12,115 nucleotides of DNA from Elusimicrobia bacterium RIFCSPLOWO2_01_FULL_64_13 (GTDB taxonomy: Bacteria > Elusimicrobiota > Elusimicrobia > 2-02-FULL-39-32): NCBI GenBank assembly GCA_001800095.1, contig MGUT01000054.1, positions 3,888-16,002 on the forward strand, given 5' to 3'. Position numbers and translations under genes: made by a program. Under the pieces are notes generated by a model, which was not told the DNA's origin, did no database searches, and worked only from the letters and a program-made list of their open reading frames with translations. Below, piece by piece: positions 1 through 6,691 of this stretch (positions are counted from its first letter, which is position 1; every line of letters starts with the position of its first letter).

Positions 1-78
1 TTTCTCCTCTCCCGACAGGTTCCCCGCCGCCGCCATCCCGACCATTCCCACGATCAACCATCCCTTCAATTTTCGCAT
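1..78 (-). CDS. N-terminus of a putative secreted protein (partial)
   Basis: Only the first 26 codons are inside the window; the gene runs off the left edge. The peptide begins MRKLKGWLIVGMVGMAAAG: a short basic N-terminus, a hydrophobic core and small residues near an AAAG site, which looks like a Sec signal peptide. I chose the ATG at 76-78 because an AGGGAGG Shine-Dalgarno sequence lies six bases upstream (85-91). The alternative ATG at 81-83 opens a frame that stops after five codons. The gene follows tldD by 31 nt and is probably cotranscribed with it. TldD-family genes often occur in pairs, so a secreted TldD/PmbA-related protein is possible, but nothing in the visible 26 codons shows this. 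Function unknown. Confidence 0.7.
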   Translation of the reverse strand, partial: MRKLKGWLIVGMVGMAAAGNLSGEEK

Positions 79-84
79 CTCATG

Positions 85-91
85 CCTCCCT
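85..91 (-). promoter_or_regulatory. Shine-Dalgarno site of the left-edge secreted protein
   Basis: AGGGAGG on the minus strand, six bases before the ATG at 76-78. It decides between that start and the out-of-frame ATG at 81-83, and it lies in the 31-nt gap after tldD. Confidence 0.6.
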
Positions 92-109
92 CTCGCTGGA
101 TGTCCGGAC

Positions 110-1501
110 CTACTGCCCTCCGATCAAAAGCTTGGGGATGCGGAGCGTCGGCTGTCCGTCGGACACCGGGACCCCCTGGCCGTCCTTGCCGCAGGTCCCC
201 ACTCCCCAGCCGATGTCCCTCCCGACCAGATCGATGGATCCCAGGACCTCGGGACCGTTGCCCAGAAGCGACGCTCCCCGCACCAGCACCGGAGCGCGGC
301 CGGACTCGATCAGGTAACCTTCCTCGACTTCGAAAACGAAATCGCCCGTCACCGGGTTGACCTGGCCCCCGCCCATCCGCCGCACCAGGAGCCCTTTGGG
401 CACGGACGCGAGGATATCCCGGGGATCGTCCGGGCCCGGGCCGATGAAAGTGTTCGACATCCGCGGGATGGGCTTGTGCTGGTAGGATTCCCTGCGGCCG
501 TGGCCGTTGGAAGGCCTCCCGTCCTTGCCCGCGGTCAGCCGGTCGTAGAGATAGGTCCGGAGAACGCCTTTCTCCACCAGGACCGTCCTCTCGGACCTGG
601 TGCCCTCGTCGTCGAAAATGAATGAGCCGCGATGGTTCTTGAGAGTGGGATCGTCGACCACCGTGACCTTCTCATGGGCGACCGTCTTCCCCACCTTGCC
701 GGAATAGACCGGGGAGATCCCCTTCTGCACCCCGTCCGCCTCAAGGGAATGGCCGATGGCCTCGTGGATCATGGTGCCTCCCGCCTCGGACTCGAGGACC
801 ACCGGCATCTCCCCCACGGGGGCCGGGGGCGCCGAGAGTTTCCGGATGGCCCGGTCCGCCGCCATGACCGCAATTTTACAAGGATCGTTCGCATCAAAGA
901 GCTCATAGCCCGCCAGGGCTCCCAGGACCTCGGTCGCGGTCTGGAGGACCCCGCCGGATTCGGCGACCACTGTCGCGGCGAAGACGAGATAGACCCTCTC
1001 CTCCGAGAAGGCCGAGAGGCCGTTCCCGCCGTTCAGGCTCACGCCCGCCACGGTCTTGCGCCTCTCGCCGTAGGTGAGGCTGATCTGGCGTATGACCCCC
1101 GCCCGGGGATGGGCGCGGGCGGCGGCCTCGGCCCTGGAGAGGAGCCGGACCTTCTCCTCCAGGGGGATTTCAGACGGGTCCCTGCGGATCTCGTGGCGCT
1201 CGGTCCGGGGGTTTTGGGAAAGGGTCCGGACCTGCCCGCCGGTCCTCCGGGTCAGGCCCGCCGACAGGTCCCGGGACAGCCGTTCCACGGCGCGGTCTTC
1301 CCAGCCGTCCACGTGCCCGAAGCGGGTCTCTTCCCCCGCGATGAAGCGCAGGGCGATCCCGCGGGCCTCCCCGGTTTGGATCTCGTCGACGCGGCCGTCC
1401 TCATAGGTGAGGCCGGTCCCGCGGGAGTCCTCCGCGTAGAGTTCCGCGTAGTCCCCGTGGGAGAGGTGCCGCGAAAGCGTCCCCAGGTCCGGTTGTTCCA
1501 T
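110..1501 (-). CDS. tldD: TldD metalloprotease (peptidase family U62)
   Basis: A 463-residue protein with the length and layout of TldD. TldD pairs with TldE (PmbA) as a zinc-dependent cytoplasmic protease; the enterobacterial pair trims the leader of microcin B17 and degrades unfolded peptides. The zinc-site motif HExxxH is visible as HEAIGH (H246, E247, H251), in the TldD-typical setting GGTMIHEAIGHSLEADG. A single conserved-looking cysteine (C437) sits in GTCGKDGQG near the C-terminus; in the family a cysteine here completes the metal site. The start is ambiguous: a TTG at 1508-1510 overlaps the stop of the kinase gene, while the ATG at 1499-1501 is three codons inside. I prefer the ATG; neither has a strong Shine-Dalgarno sequence. 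No TldE partner is complete in the window, but a truncated secreted-protein gene follows 31 nt downstream. Identification is firm; the substrate is unknown. Confidence 0.93.
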   Translation of the reverse strand: MEQPDLGTLSRHLSHGDYAELYAEDSRGTGLTYEDGRVDEIQTGEARGIALRFIAGEETRFGHVDGWEDRAVERLSRDLSAGLTRRTGGQVRTLSQNPRTERHEIRRDPSEIPLEEKVRLLSRAEAAARAHPRAGVIRQISLTYGERRKTVAGVSLNGGNGLSAFSEERVYLVFAATVVAESGGVLQTATEVLGALAGYELFDANDPCKIAVMAADRAIRKLSAPPAPVGEMPVVLESEAGGTMIHEAIGHSLEADGVQKGISPVYSGKVGKTVAHEKVTVVDDPTLKNHRGSFIFDDEGTRSERTVLVEKGVLRTYLYDRLTAGKDGRPSNGHGRRESYQHKPIPRMSNTFIGPGPDDPRDILASVPKGLLVRRMGGGQVNPVTGDFVFEVEEGYLIESGRAPVLVRGASLLGNGPEVLGSIDLVGRDIGWGVGTCGKDGQGVPVSDGQPTLRIPKLLIGGQ

Positions 1502-1506
1502 GGCGG

Positions 1507-3066
1507 TCAACCGGACGCGGGCAGCGTGATGGTGAATTGGCTGCCCGCCCCGATCTTCGATTCGACCCGGACCTTCCCGCCGTGGGATTCGACCAGGCGC
1601 TTGACCAGGGCCAGCCCCAGCCCCGCCCCCTCCACCTGGCCGGTGAAGGACTCCTCGACCTGGTAGAATTTCTGGAAAATCTTGTCCAGTTCTTCGGAGG
1701 GAATGCCCACCCCGTCGTCTTCCACGATAAGCGATGTCTCATTCCCCCGTTCCGCGGAGGAAAGGGTGATCATCTTCTCCTCCTTCGAATTGAATTTGGC
1801 CGCGTTCTCCACGAGACCCTTGATGGCCTCCTTGAACTTCTCCGCGTCGACGTTCACCGGCCTGGCCGAATCCAGGGAGGAGTCCAGCGCCACCCTGGCC
1901 TTTTTCTCGGCGAGGAACGTCTCCATGGCGGCCACGGACTCCTCCGCCAGGGCCTTGAGGGAGCAGGGCTTCAGGTCCAGGGTCATCTGCTCGGCCTCGA
2001 CCATGGAGAAGGAGATCAGTTTTTCCACGAGCCCTTTCAAGTGGAGGCCCTGCGTGTGGATGGCCTGGAGCCCCTTCTTGGTGAAGGGGCTCGCCCCCAT
2101 GATCGCCTCGTCCTCAAGGATCATGGGCGTATATCCCGTGATGGCCACCAAAGGCGTCTTCAGCTTGTGCGACATGAGGGAGAGGAAATCCCGCTTGAGC
2201 CTTTCCTCTTTTTTTTCAGCGGTCACGTCCCGGAAGACCGTCAGGTGTCCGATCAATTCGCCCTTGTCGGACTGGATGAGCTTCACGAGGCCGGAGAGGA
2301 TGAGGGTCTTCCCCTCCGCGCGGGAGGCCTCGAAAGCCGACTCGGACGCCTTCTCGGACCGGAGGGACGGGATCGCCGGGACGGTCTGGAAATGGGAGAG
2401 CAGCTCCCAGATGTTCTCGGGGGATTGACCGTCTTCCTGGACTCCGAGCAGCGCGCGGGCCGCGGGATTGGCGGCCAGGAACCGGCCTTCCTCGTCGGAA
2501 AGCACCGCCCCTTCCGCCATCTGCGCGAAGATGGTCTCCACTTTCTCCTTCTCCTGGCGGAGGGAGGAGAAGAGCCGGGCGTTCTGGATGGCCACGGCCG
2601 TCTGGGCCGCGAAGGCCTCCAAGAGCATCCTGTCCTCTTCGGAAAAACCGTTCGGGTCCTTGCGGTTGATGGCCTGGACCACGCCCATCAGGTTCCCCTG
2701 GTAGACCATGGGCACGCACAGGATCGAGCGGGTGACGAATTTGGTCTTCTCGTCCCCCCGCCGGGTCCAGCGCGGGTCCGTTTTCGGGTCGTTGACGATC
2801 AGGGGCCTCCCTTCCTGGGCGACCCAGCCGGCGATGCCCTCGCCCATCTTGAGGCGGATGGTCTTGAGCTCGCGGCCGGCCTCGCCGAGGGCGATGTCGA
2901 AGACGAGCTCATTCGTCTTCTGGTCCAGGAGGAGGAGGGACCCCGTCTCCGCGCCCACGACCTGCGCTGCCAGCTCCAGAACGACCTTGAGCAGCCGGTC
3001 GATGTCGAGGGTGGAGGCGAGGATGCGGTTCGCGTTGAGGAGCGGTTCGATGTCTTTGAGGTTCAT
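1507..3066 (-). CDS. soluble GAF-PAS sensor histidine kinase (orphan)
   Basis: A 519-residue two-component sensor kinase with no transmembrane segment, so it probably senses a cytoplasmic signal. In order: a GAF domain (about residues 20-165), a short coiled linker, a PAS-like domain (about 176-285), a HisKA dimerisation and phosphoacceptor domain (about 290-355) and an HATPase_c domain (about 400-517). The phosphoacceptor is H300 in MSHKLKTPL. The ATP site is complete: N-box N421 in LVENAAKF, G1 box DDGVGI (450-455), F box FQKFY (464-468) and G2 box GAGLGL (480-485). No response regulator is adjacent, so its output is unknown. The gene starts 26 nt after the barrel gene and has no clear Shine-Dalgarno sequence; its stop overlaps the region of the tldD start. 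A promoter-like sequence lies about 70 nt upstream, inside the barrel gene. The kinase call is firm; the GAF ligand cannot be read from the sequence. Confidence 0.93.
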   Translation of the reverse strand: MNLKDIEPLLNANRILASTLDIDRLLKVVLELAAQVVGAETGSLLLLDQKTNELVFDIALGEAGRELKTIRLKMGEGIAGWVAQEGRPLIVNDPKTDPRWTRRGDEKTKFVTRSILCVPMVYQGNLMGVVQAINRKDPNGFSEEDRMLLEAFAAQTAVAIQNARLFSSLRQEKEKVETIFAQMAEGAVLSDEEGRFLAANPAARALLGVQEDGQSPENIWELLSHFQTVPAIPSLRSEKASESAFEASRAEGKTLILSGLVKLIQSDKGELIGHLTVFRDVTAEKKEERLKRDFLSLMSHKLKTPLVAITGYTPMILEDEAIMGASPFTKKGLQAIHTQGLHLKGLVEKLISFSMVEAEQMTLDLKPCSLKALAEESVAAMETFLAEKKARVALDSSLDSARPVNVDAEKFKEAIKGLVENAAKFNSKEEKMITLSSAERGNETSLIVEDDGVGIPSEELDKIFQKFYQVEESFTGQVEGAGLGLALVKRLVESHGGKVRVESKIGAGSQFTITLPASG

Positions 3067-3092
3067 CCGAAGGGCCGGCGGAGCGCTAGAAC

Positions 3093-4328
3093 TTAGTAAT
3101 CGTAGACCACACCCAGAAGATAGGAGAAAGTCCTGTAATTATAACGGTAGGTCTGCTCGTATTTCATGTTGGAACGCGACCAGCCGAGATGGTTCAGGGC
3201 TTGGAACCGGAGGTTGCGCGTCACCGGGTAGGTCAGGCCGAAATTGGCGTAATATTCGTTGGCGTGGATCTTGTCCGTTCCGTAAGCGCCCCCGGAATCC
3301 TGGACCGGACGGTCGGAGTAATTCCGGCGGACATAGGTGAAGCCGGCCGACAGGATCCAGGGCCTCTGGCCGAGCAGGAGATTGAATCCGGGAGCGACGG
3401 AGACTTCCTTGTAGGCGTAATAATTGGAGTTGAACCGGGTCTTGCCGGCGTCGTAATTGTTCTGGTTGGAGGACAGCAGGTTCAAGGTCATTCCGAGAGT
3501 GGAGAGCAGTTTCACGTTCTCGCTGAAAGCGAACGGCAGCTCGAGGCTGGAAGAGAGGATGTGGCTGGAATCCCGGCGCCCCTTCCCGGACAGGTCGCCG
3601 GAAAGGAGCACGATCTTCTGGTCGGTGAAGCCCCGGCGGGTGAAAAAATACGATCCCTCCGCCCGCGCCTTCTGCCCGCCGAAGAACGGGAAAGGCGTCC
3701 GGTAGGCCAGGTAAAAGCCGTGGTTGTCGGTGTTCAGGGTCTTGGACCCCGCGTTCTCCCGGCCCAGGTTCTTCTCCTGGGATTCGAGGCTGGCGTAGTT
3801 GCGGAAATTGATGTGGTAGAAATCGTAGCCCAGCCGCAGCGAGGACTCCTCGCCCAGGGACCGTTCCGCTTCCAGGTTCGTGGATTCCTTCTCGAAGTCG
3901 AAGAGGCCCTTGCCCCACTTTTCGTCGGCGGTCTCCTTCAGGAGCTGGATGCGGTAGCCGCCGGAGGTCTTGAATTGCCAGGCCCGGAGCGGGCTCCAGA
4001 CCGCCTTGAAGTTCACGGCGTGGTCCTGCGTCTGCTGGAACAGGGTCCCGCCTCCGACCAGGTCCTTGACCGACTTGGTCCCCCGCCAGGAGCCGGAGAG
4101 GGTGGGGATGAGGGTCCATTGCTCGTTCAGGGTGACGGCGGGAGCCGCCGTGACTCCGACGTTCCCGGAAAGGTCGGAATCCTGATTCTCGAAGAAGTAT
4201 TGCCCGCCCAGGAGCCGGGCGTTGATGACGGGAGAGACCTTGACCGCCGCGGCGGGGACGGACAGGACCGCGGCCAAGCCCAGAGAAAGACTCAAACGGG
4301 CGGAGTTCTTCACAATCGCCTGTATCAT
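3093..4328 (-). CDS. putative outer-membrane beta-barrel protein, unknown function
   Basis: A 411-residue protein I do not recognise as a named family. The N-terminus (MIQAIVKNSARLSLSLGLAAVLSVPAAA) is a typical Sec signal peptide with likely cleavage after A28. The mature part has no long hydrophobic helix. It alternates aromatic and polar residues in many short amphipathic stretches (for example SLRLGYDFYHINF, KARAEGSYFFT, NEYYANFGLTYPV) separated by Asp/Asn/Gly/Ser-rich loops, and it ends with the aromatic terminus VVYDY. That pattern suggests a transmembrane beta barrel of a dozen or more strands, perhaps a porin-like channel. The ATG at 4326-4328 overlaps the leuA stop as ATGA and is preceded by AGGA seven bases upstream, so translation is probably coupled to leuA. 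The reading frame stays open far upstream inside leuA, but that part is a shadow. Export and barrel fold are well supported by pattern; substrate and role are unknown. Confidence 0.75.
   Translation of the reverse strand: MIQAIVKNSARLSLSLGLAAVLSVPAAAVKVSPVINARLLGGQYFFENQDSDLSGNVGVTAAPAVTLNEQWTLIPTLSGSWRGTKSVKDLVGGGTLFQQTQDHAVNFKAVWSPLRAWQFKTSGGYRIQLLKETADEKWGKGLFDFEKESTNLEAERSLGEESSLRLGYDFYHINFRNYASLESQEKNLGRENAGSKTLNTDNHGFYLAYRTPFPFFGGQKARAEGSYFFTRRGFTDQKIVLLSGDLSGKGRRDSSHILSSSLELPFAFSENVKLLSTLGMTLNLLSSNQNNYDAGKTRFNSNYYAYKEVSVAPGFNLLLGQRPWILSAGFTYVRRNYSDRPVQDSGGAYGTDKIHANEYYANFGLTYPVTRNLRFQALNHLGWSRSNMKYEQTYRYNYRTFSYLLGVVYDY
3138..3167 (-). promoter_or_regulatory. candidate sigma-70-type promoter ahead of the kinase gene
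   Basis: On the minus strand ATGAAA (3162-3167, four of six matches to TTGACA) is followed by an 18-bp spacer and a perfect TATAAT (3138-3143). It lies at the 3' end of the barrel gene, where the codons TAT AAT encode Tyr-Asn, so chance is a real alternative. A transcript from here would start about 65 nt before the kinase ATG and could drive the kinase and tldD separately. This is inference from motif and position only. Confidence 0.3.
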
Positions 4329-5905
4329 ATCTTTTCCTGAACGGTTTTGCCACCCTTCTTCTTCGGGGCCGTCAGCATCCGGTTCACCGCGGCCAGATAC
4401 GCCTTGGCGCTCGCCTCGATGATGTCCGTCGAGGCCCCCCGGCCGAGGAATTTCCGGCCTTTGTCGTCCAGCCGGACCGTCACCTCCCCCAGGGCGTCCT
4501 TGCCGCTCGAGATGGCGCGCAGGGAATAGTCCTCCAGGACGGGCTTCCACCCCGTCATTTTGTCGATGGCCCGGTACGTGGCGTCCACGGGACCGTCCCC
4601 GCAGGCGGCTTCCTGCGTGACCTTGCCCCCGCGCTTCAGCCTGACGGTCGCCGTGGGAATGGTCCCGGTCCCGGAAGAGGTGTTCAGGTAATCCAGCGAG
4701 AAGACCGTGCGGGCGACGCTTTTGTCCTCGGACACGAGAGCGACCAGGTCGTCGTCGAAGACGTACTTCTTCTTGTCCGCCAGGGCCTTGAACCGCCCGA
4801 AGAGCTGGTCCAGCTCCCTGGCGGAAAGGCGGTAGCCCAGGTGCTTCAGGCGGTTGTCGAGGCCGTTCCGCCCCGAGCGCGCCGTCAGCAAGAGGACGCT
4901 CTCCTCGATGCCCACGTCGGACGGGTTCATGATCTCGTAGGTCATGGGATGCTTGAGCATCCCGTCCTGATGGATCCCGGAGGAATGGGAGAACGCGTTC
5001 GCCCCGACGACCGCCTTGTTGGCCTGGACGGCCATCCCGGTGATCTGGCTGACCAGGCGGCTGGAGCGGTAGATCTCCCCGGCGCGGACCCCGGTCTCGA
5101 CGTTGAAAAGCTTCCTGCGGGTCCGCAGGGCCATGACGATCTCTTCCAATGAGGCGTTCCCCGCCCGCTCTCCCAGGCCGTTGACGGTGCACTCCACCTG
5201 GCGGGCGCCGTTCAGCACGGCGGACAGCGAATTGGAAACGGCCAGGCCCAGGTCGTTATGGCAATGGACCGAGATCACGGTCTTTTTGATGTTGGGCACC
5301 TTCTCGTACAGGGCGCGGATCAGGCTCCCGAATTCGGACGGGATGGAATAACCCACCGTGTCCGGGATGTTGACCGTGGAGGCGCCGGCGTCGATCACGG
5401 CCGTGACCACCTGGCAGAGATAGTCGAAGTCGGAGCGCACGGCGTCCTCGGGAGAGAATTCGACGTTCGCGGTATAGCGGCGGGCGTGCTTCACCATCCC
5501 CACCGCGCGGTCGAGGACCTGCTGGCGGGTCATCTTCAGCTTGTGCTTGATATGGATGTCGCTCGTCGCGATGAAGGTATGGATGCGCGGGTGCCTGGCC
5601 CCTTTGACCGCGTTCCAGCAGGCGTCGATGTCGCCGGGGATCGCGCGGGACAGGCCGCAGATCTCGGGGGGGTTGCGGCCGGGACCCTCGCCGTTCTTCC
5701 GCCCGGCGCGGCCGACGGTCTCCGCGATGCGCTTGACCGCGGCGAAATCGCCGGGAGAGGAGATCGGGAAACCCGCTTCGATGACGTCGACGCCGAGACG
5801 GGCGAGCTGCTTGGCGACCTCCAGCTTGTCGTTTCCATCCATGCTGCAGCCCGGAGATTGCTCCCCGTCGCGCAGGGTCGTATCGAAGATGATGACGCGA
5901 TCCAC
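4325..5905 (-). CDS. leuA: 2-isopropylmalate synthase
   Basis: A 526-residue enzyme that condenses acetyl-CoA with 2-oxoisovalerate, the first committed step of leucine synthesis. The N-terminal HMGL-like TIM barrel holds FDTTLRDGEQSPG, with R12 and D13 at the catalytic and metal site. The remaining metal ligands fit H214 and H216 (HCHND) and N250 in GLGERAGN. HSSGIHQDG (307-315) is the signature of the following subdomain. The C-terminal LeuA allosteric domain (about 390-510) is present, including GDGPVDA and the terminal GASTDIIEASAKAY, so leucine feedback is likely. Citramalate synthase is a less likely alternative because the motifs are LeuA-like throughout. The GTG start at 5903-5905 is chosen for its AAGGAGGG Shine-Dalgarno sequence; the frame extends further upstream only as a shadow of pssA. 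A glycine-rich insert (about residues 66-79) precedes ICGLSRA. The gene lies 17 nt after pssA and overlaps the barrel gene by ATGA. Confidence 0.95.
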   Translation of the reverse strand: MDRVIIFDTTLRDGEQSPGCSMDGNDKLEVAKQLARLGVDVIEAGFPISSPGDFAAVKRIAETVGRAGRKNGEGPGRNPPEICGLSRAIPGDIDACWNAVKGARHPRIHTFIATSDIHIKHKLKMTRQQVLDRAVGMVKHARRYTANVEFSPEDAVRSDFDYLCQVVTAVIDAGASTVNIPDTVGYSIPSEFGSLIRALYEKVPNIKKTVISVHCHNDLGLAVSNSLSAVLNGARQVECTVNGLGERAGNASLEEIVMALRTRRKLFNVETGVRAGEIYRSSRLVSQITGMAVQANKAVVGANAFSHSSGIHQDGMLKHPMTYEIMNPSDVGIEESVLLLTARSGRNGLDNRLKHLGYRLSARELDQLFGRFKALADKKKYVFDDDLVALVSEDKSVARTVFSLDYLNTSSGTGTIPTATVRLKRGGKVTQEAACGDGPVDATYRAIDKMTGWKPVLEDYSLRAISSGKDALGEVTVRLDDKGRKFLGRGASTDIIEASAKAYLAAVNRMLTAPKKKGGKTVQEKI

Positions 5906-5912
5906 TTTTTTT

Positions 5913-5920
5913 CCCTCCTT
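5913..5920 (-). promoter_or_regulatory. Shine-Dalgarno site fixing the leuA GTG start
   Basis: AAGGAGGG on the minus strand; its AGGAGG core is eight bases before the GTG at 5903-5905. It fills most of the 17-nt gap after pssA and explains why the start is GTG and not an in-frame codon further upstream. Confidence 0.8.
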
Positions 5921-5922
5921 TT

Positions 5923-6690
5923 TCAAGATCCGCGGGAGGCGGCCATGCGCCTCAAGCGGTACGTCCGCCAGAGATACTCGATGATCCCCGAAGCGATGTA
6001 GCCCACGAAGACCACGAACAGGGTGTTCTGGGGATAGGCGTAGATCATCAGGCACACCAGGACCATGATGAGGAAGGCCCGCAGGGACCTCGGCTTGAAT
6101 AGGTTCATCCGCTTCAGCGACGAATAACGCAGCCCCGAGACCATGAGGACCGACAGAACGAAGATGATGCCCGGCAAAAGATGAAAGAAGATCGGTATCT
6201 GCTTCATGACCAGGGCGATGGTCCGCGCCTTCTTTCCGCCGGACCAGATATCGTAAAGGATCACGAAGCTCGCCAGGATGCCGCCCGCGGCCGGGATGGG
6301 CAGGCCGATGAAATACGGGGAGGACTCTTCCTCCGCGAGGGCCTTCAAATTGAATTTCGCCAGGCGCAGCGCCCCGCAGATGATGTAGAGCACCGTGAGG
6401 GCGAACCCGATCCGGCCGTAGTCCTTGAGCACCAGGAGATACATCATGAAGGCCGGCGCTATCCCGAAACTGACCAGGTCCGCCAGGGAATCGAATTCGA
6501 CCCCGAAGCGGCTCGAGGACCCCGTCCAGCGCGCCACCCTGCCGTCGAGGATGTCGAGGAGGATCGACACGATCGTGCACCAGGCGGCCGTGTGCCACTC
6601 CCCCCGGATGGAGGCCGCCATGGAATAGACTCCCAGGCCCATGTTGGCGGCGGTGATCAGGCTGGGAAGGACGAACACGCCGGAGATCAT
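5923..6690 (-). CDS. pssA: CDP-diacylglycerol-serine O-phosphatidyltransferase
   Basis: A 255-residue integral membrane enzyme of the CDP-alcohol phosphatidyltransferase family. It joins CDP-diacylglycerol and serine to give phosphatidylserine, the substrate of the Psd encoded just upstream. The family motif DG-x2-AR-x8-G-x3-D-x3-D is complete: D49, G50, A53, R54, G63, D67 and D71. Several hydrophobic segments follow (for example around 75-95, 130-150, 165-185 and 200-240), matching the usual multi-helix core. The N-terminus, with a hydrophobic stretch and LITAANMGLG, is PssA-like. The specific serine acceptor is inferred from the adjacent psd; phosphatidylglycerophosphate synthase and other family members share the motif. 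The ATG lies one base after the psd stop (TGA-C-ATG), so the two are very probably translationally coupled. Confidence 0.92.
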   Translation of the reverse strand: MISGVFVLPSLITAANMGLGVYSMAASIRGEWHTAAWCTIVSILLDILDGRVARWTGSSSRFGVEFDSLADLVSFGIAPAFMMYLLVLKDYGRIGFALTVLYIICGALRLAKFNLKALAEEESSPYFIGLPIPAAGGILASFVILYDIWSGGKKARTIALVMKQIPIFFHLLPGIIFVLSVLMVSGLRYSSLKRMNLFKPRSLRAFLIMVLVCLMIYAYPQNTLFVVFVGYIASGIIEYLWRTYRLRRMAASRGS

Positions 6691-6691
6691 G

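Noticed and set aside
102..109. Palindrome gtccggac after tldD
   Set aside because: Only eight bases with no loop and no T-run; expected by chance in GC-rich DNA.
632..1666. 344-codon plus-strand open frame opposite tldD
   Set aside because: Shadow of tldD, crossing two real minus-strand genes.
3067..3092. Possible terminator in the barrel-kinase gap
   Set aside because: GC-rich 26 bases but only very short self-complementary pieces and no T-run.
1537..3096. 519-codon plus-strand open frame opposite the histidine kinase
   Set aside because: High-GC shadow of the kinase gene: the opposite strand is a full-length, motif-complete kinase. The plus frame is rich in Gly, His, Leu and Arg with no recognisable domain.
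3189..4340. 383-codon plus-strand open frame opposite the barrel gene
   Set aside because: Same shadow effect. No domain or sensible composition, while the minus strand has a signal peptide and a coupled start.
4329..5192. N-terminal extension of the barrel gene to 699 residues
   Set aside because: The extension is an Arg/Gly-rich out-of-frame reading of leuA; the signal peptide starts at the ATG at 4326-4328.
5906..6598. N-terminal extension of leuA to 757 residues
   Set aside because: The extra 231 codons are an out-of-frame reading of pssA; the GTG at 5903-5905 has a strong Shine-Dalgarno sequence and matches the family start.
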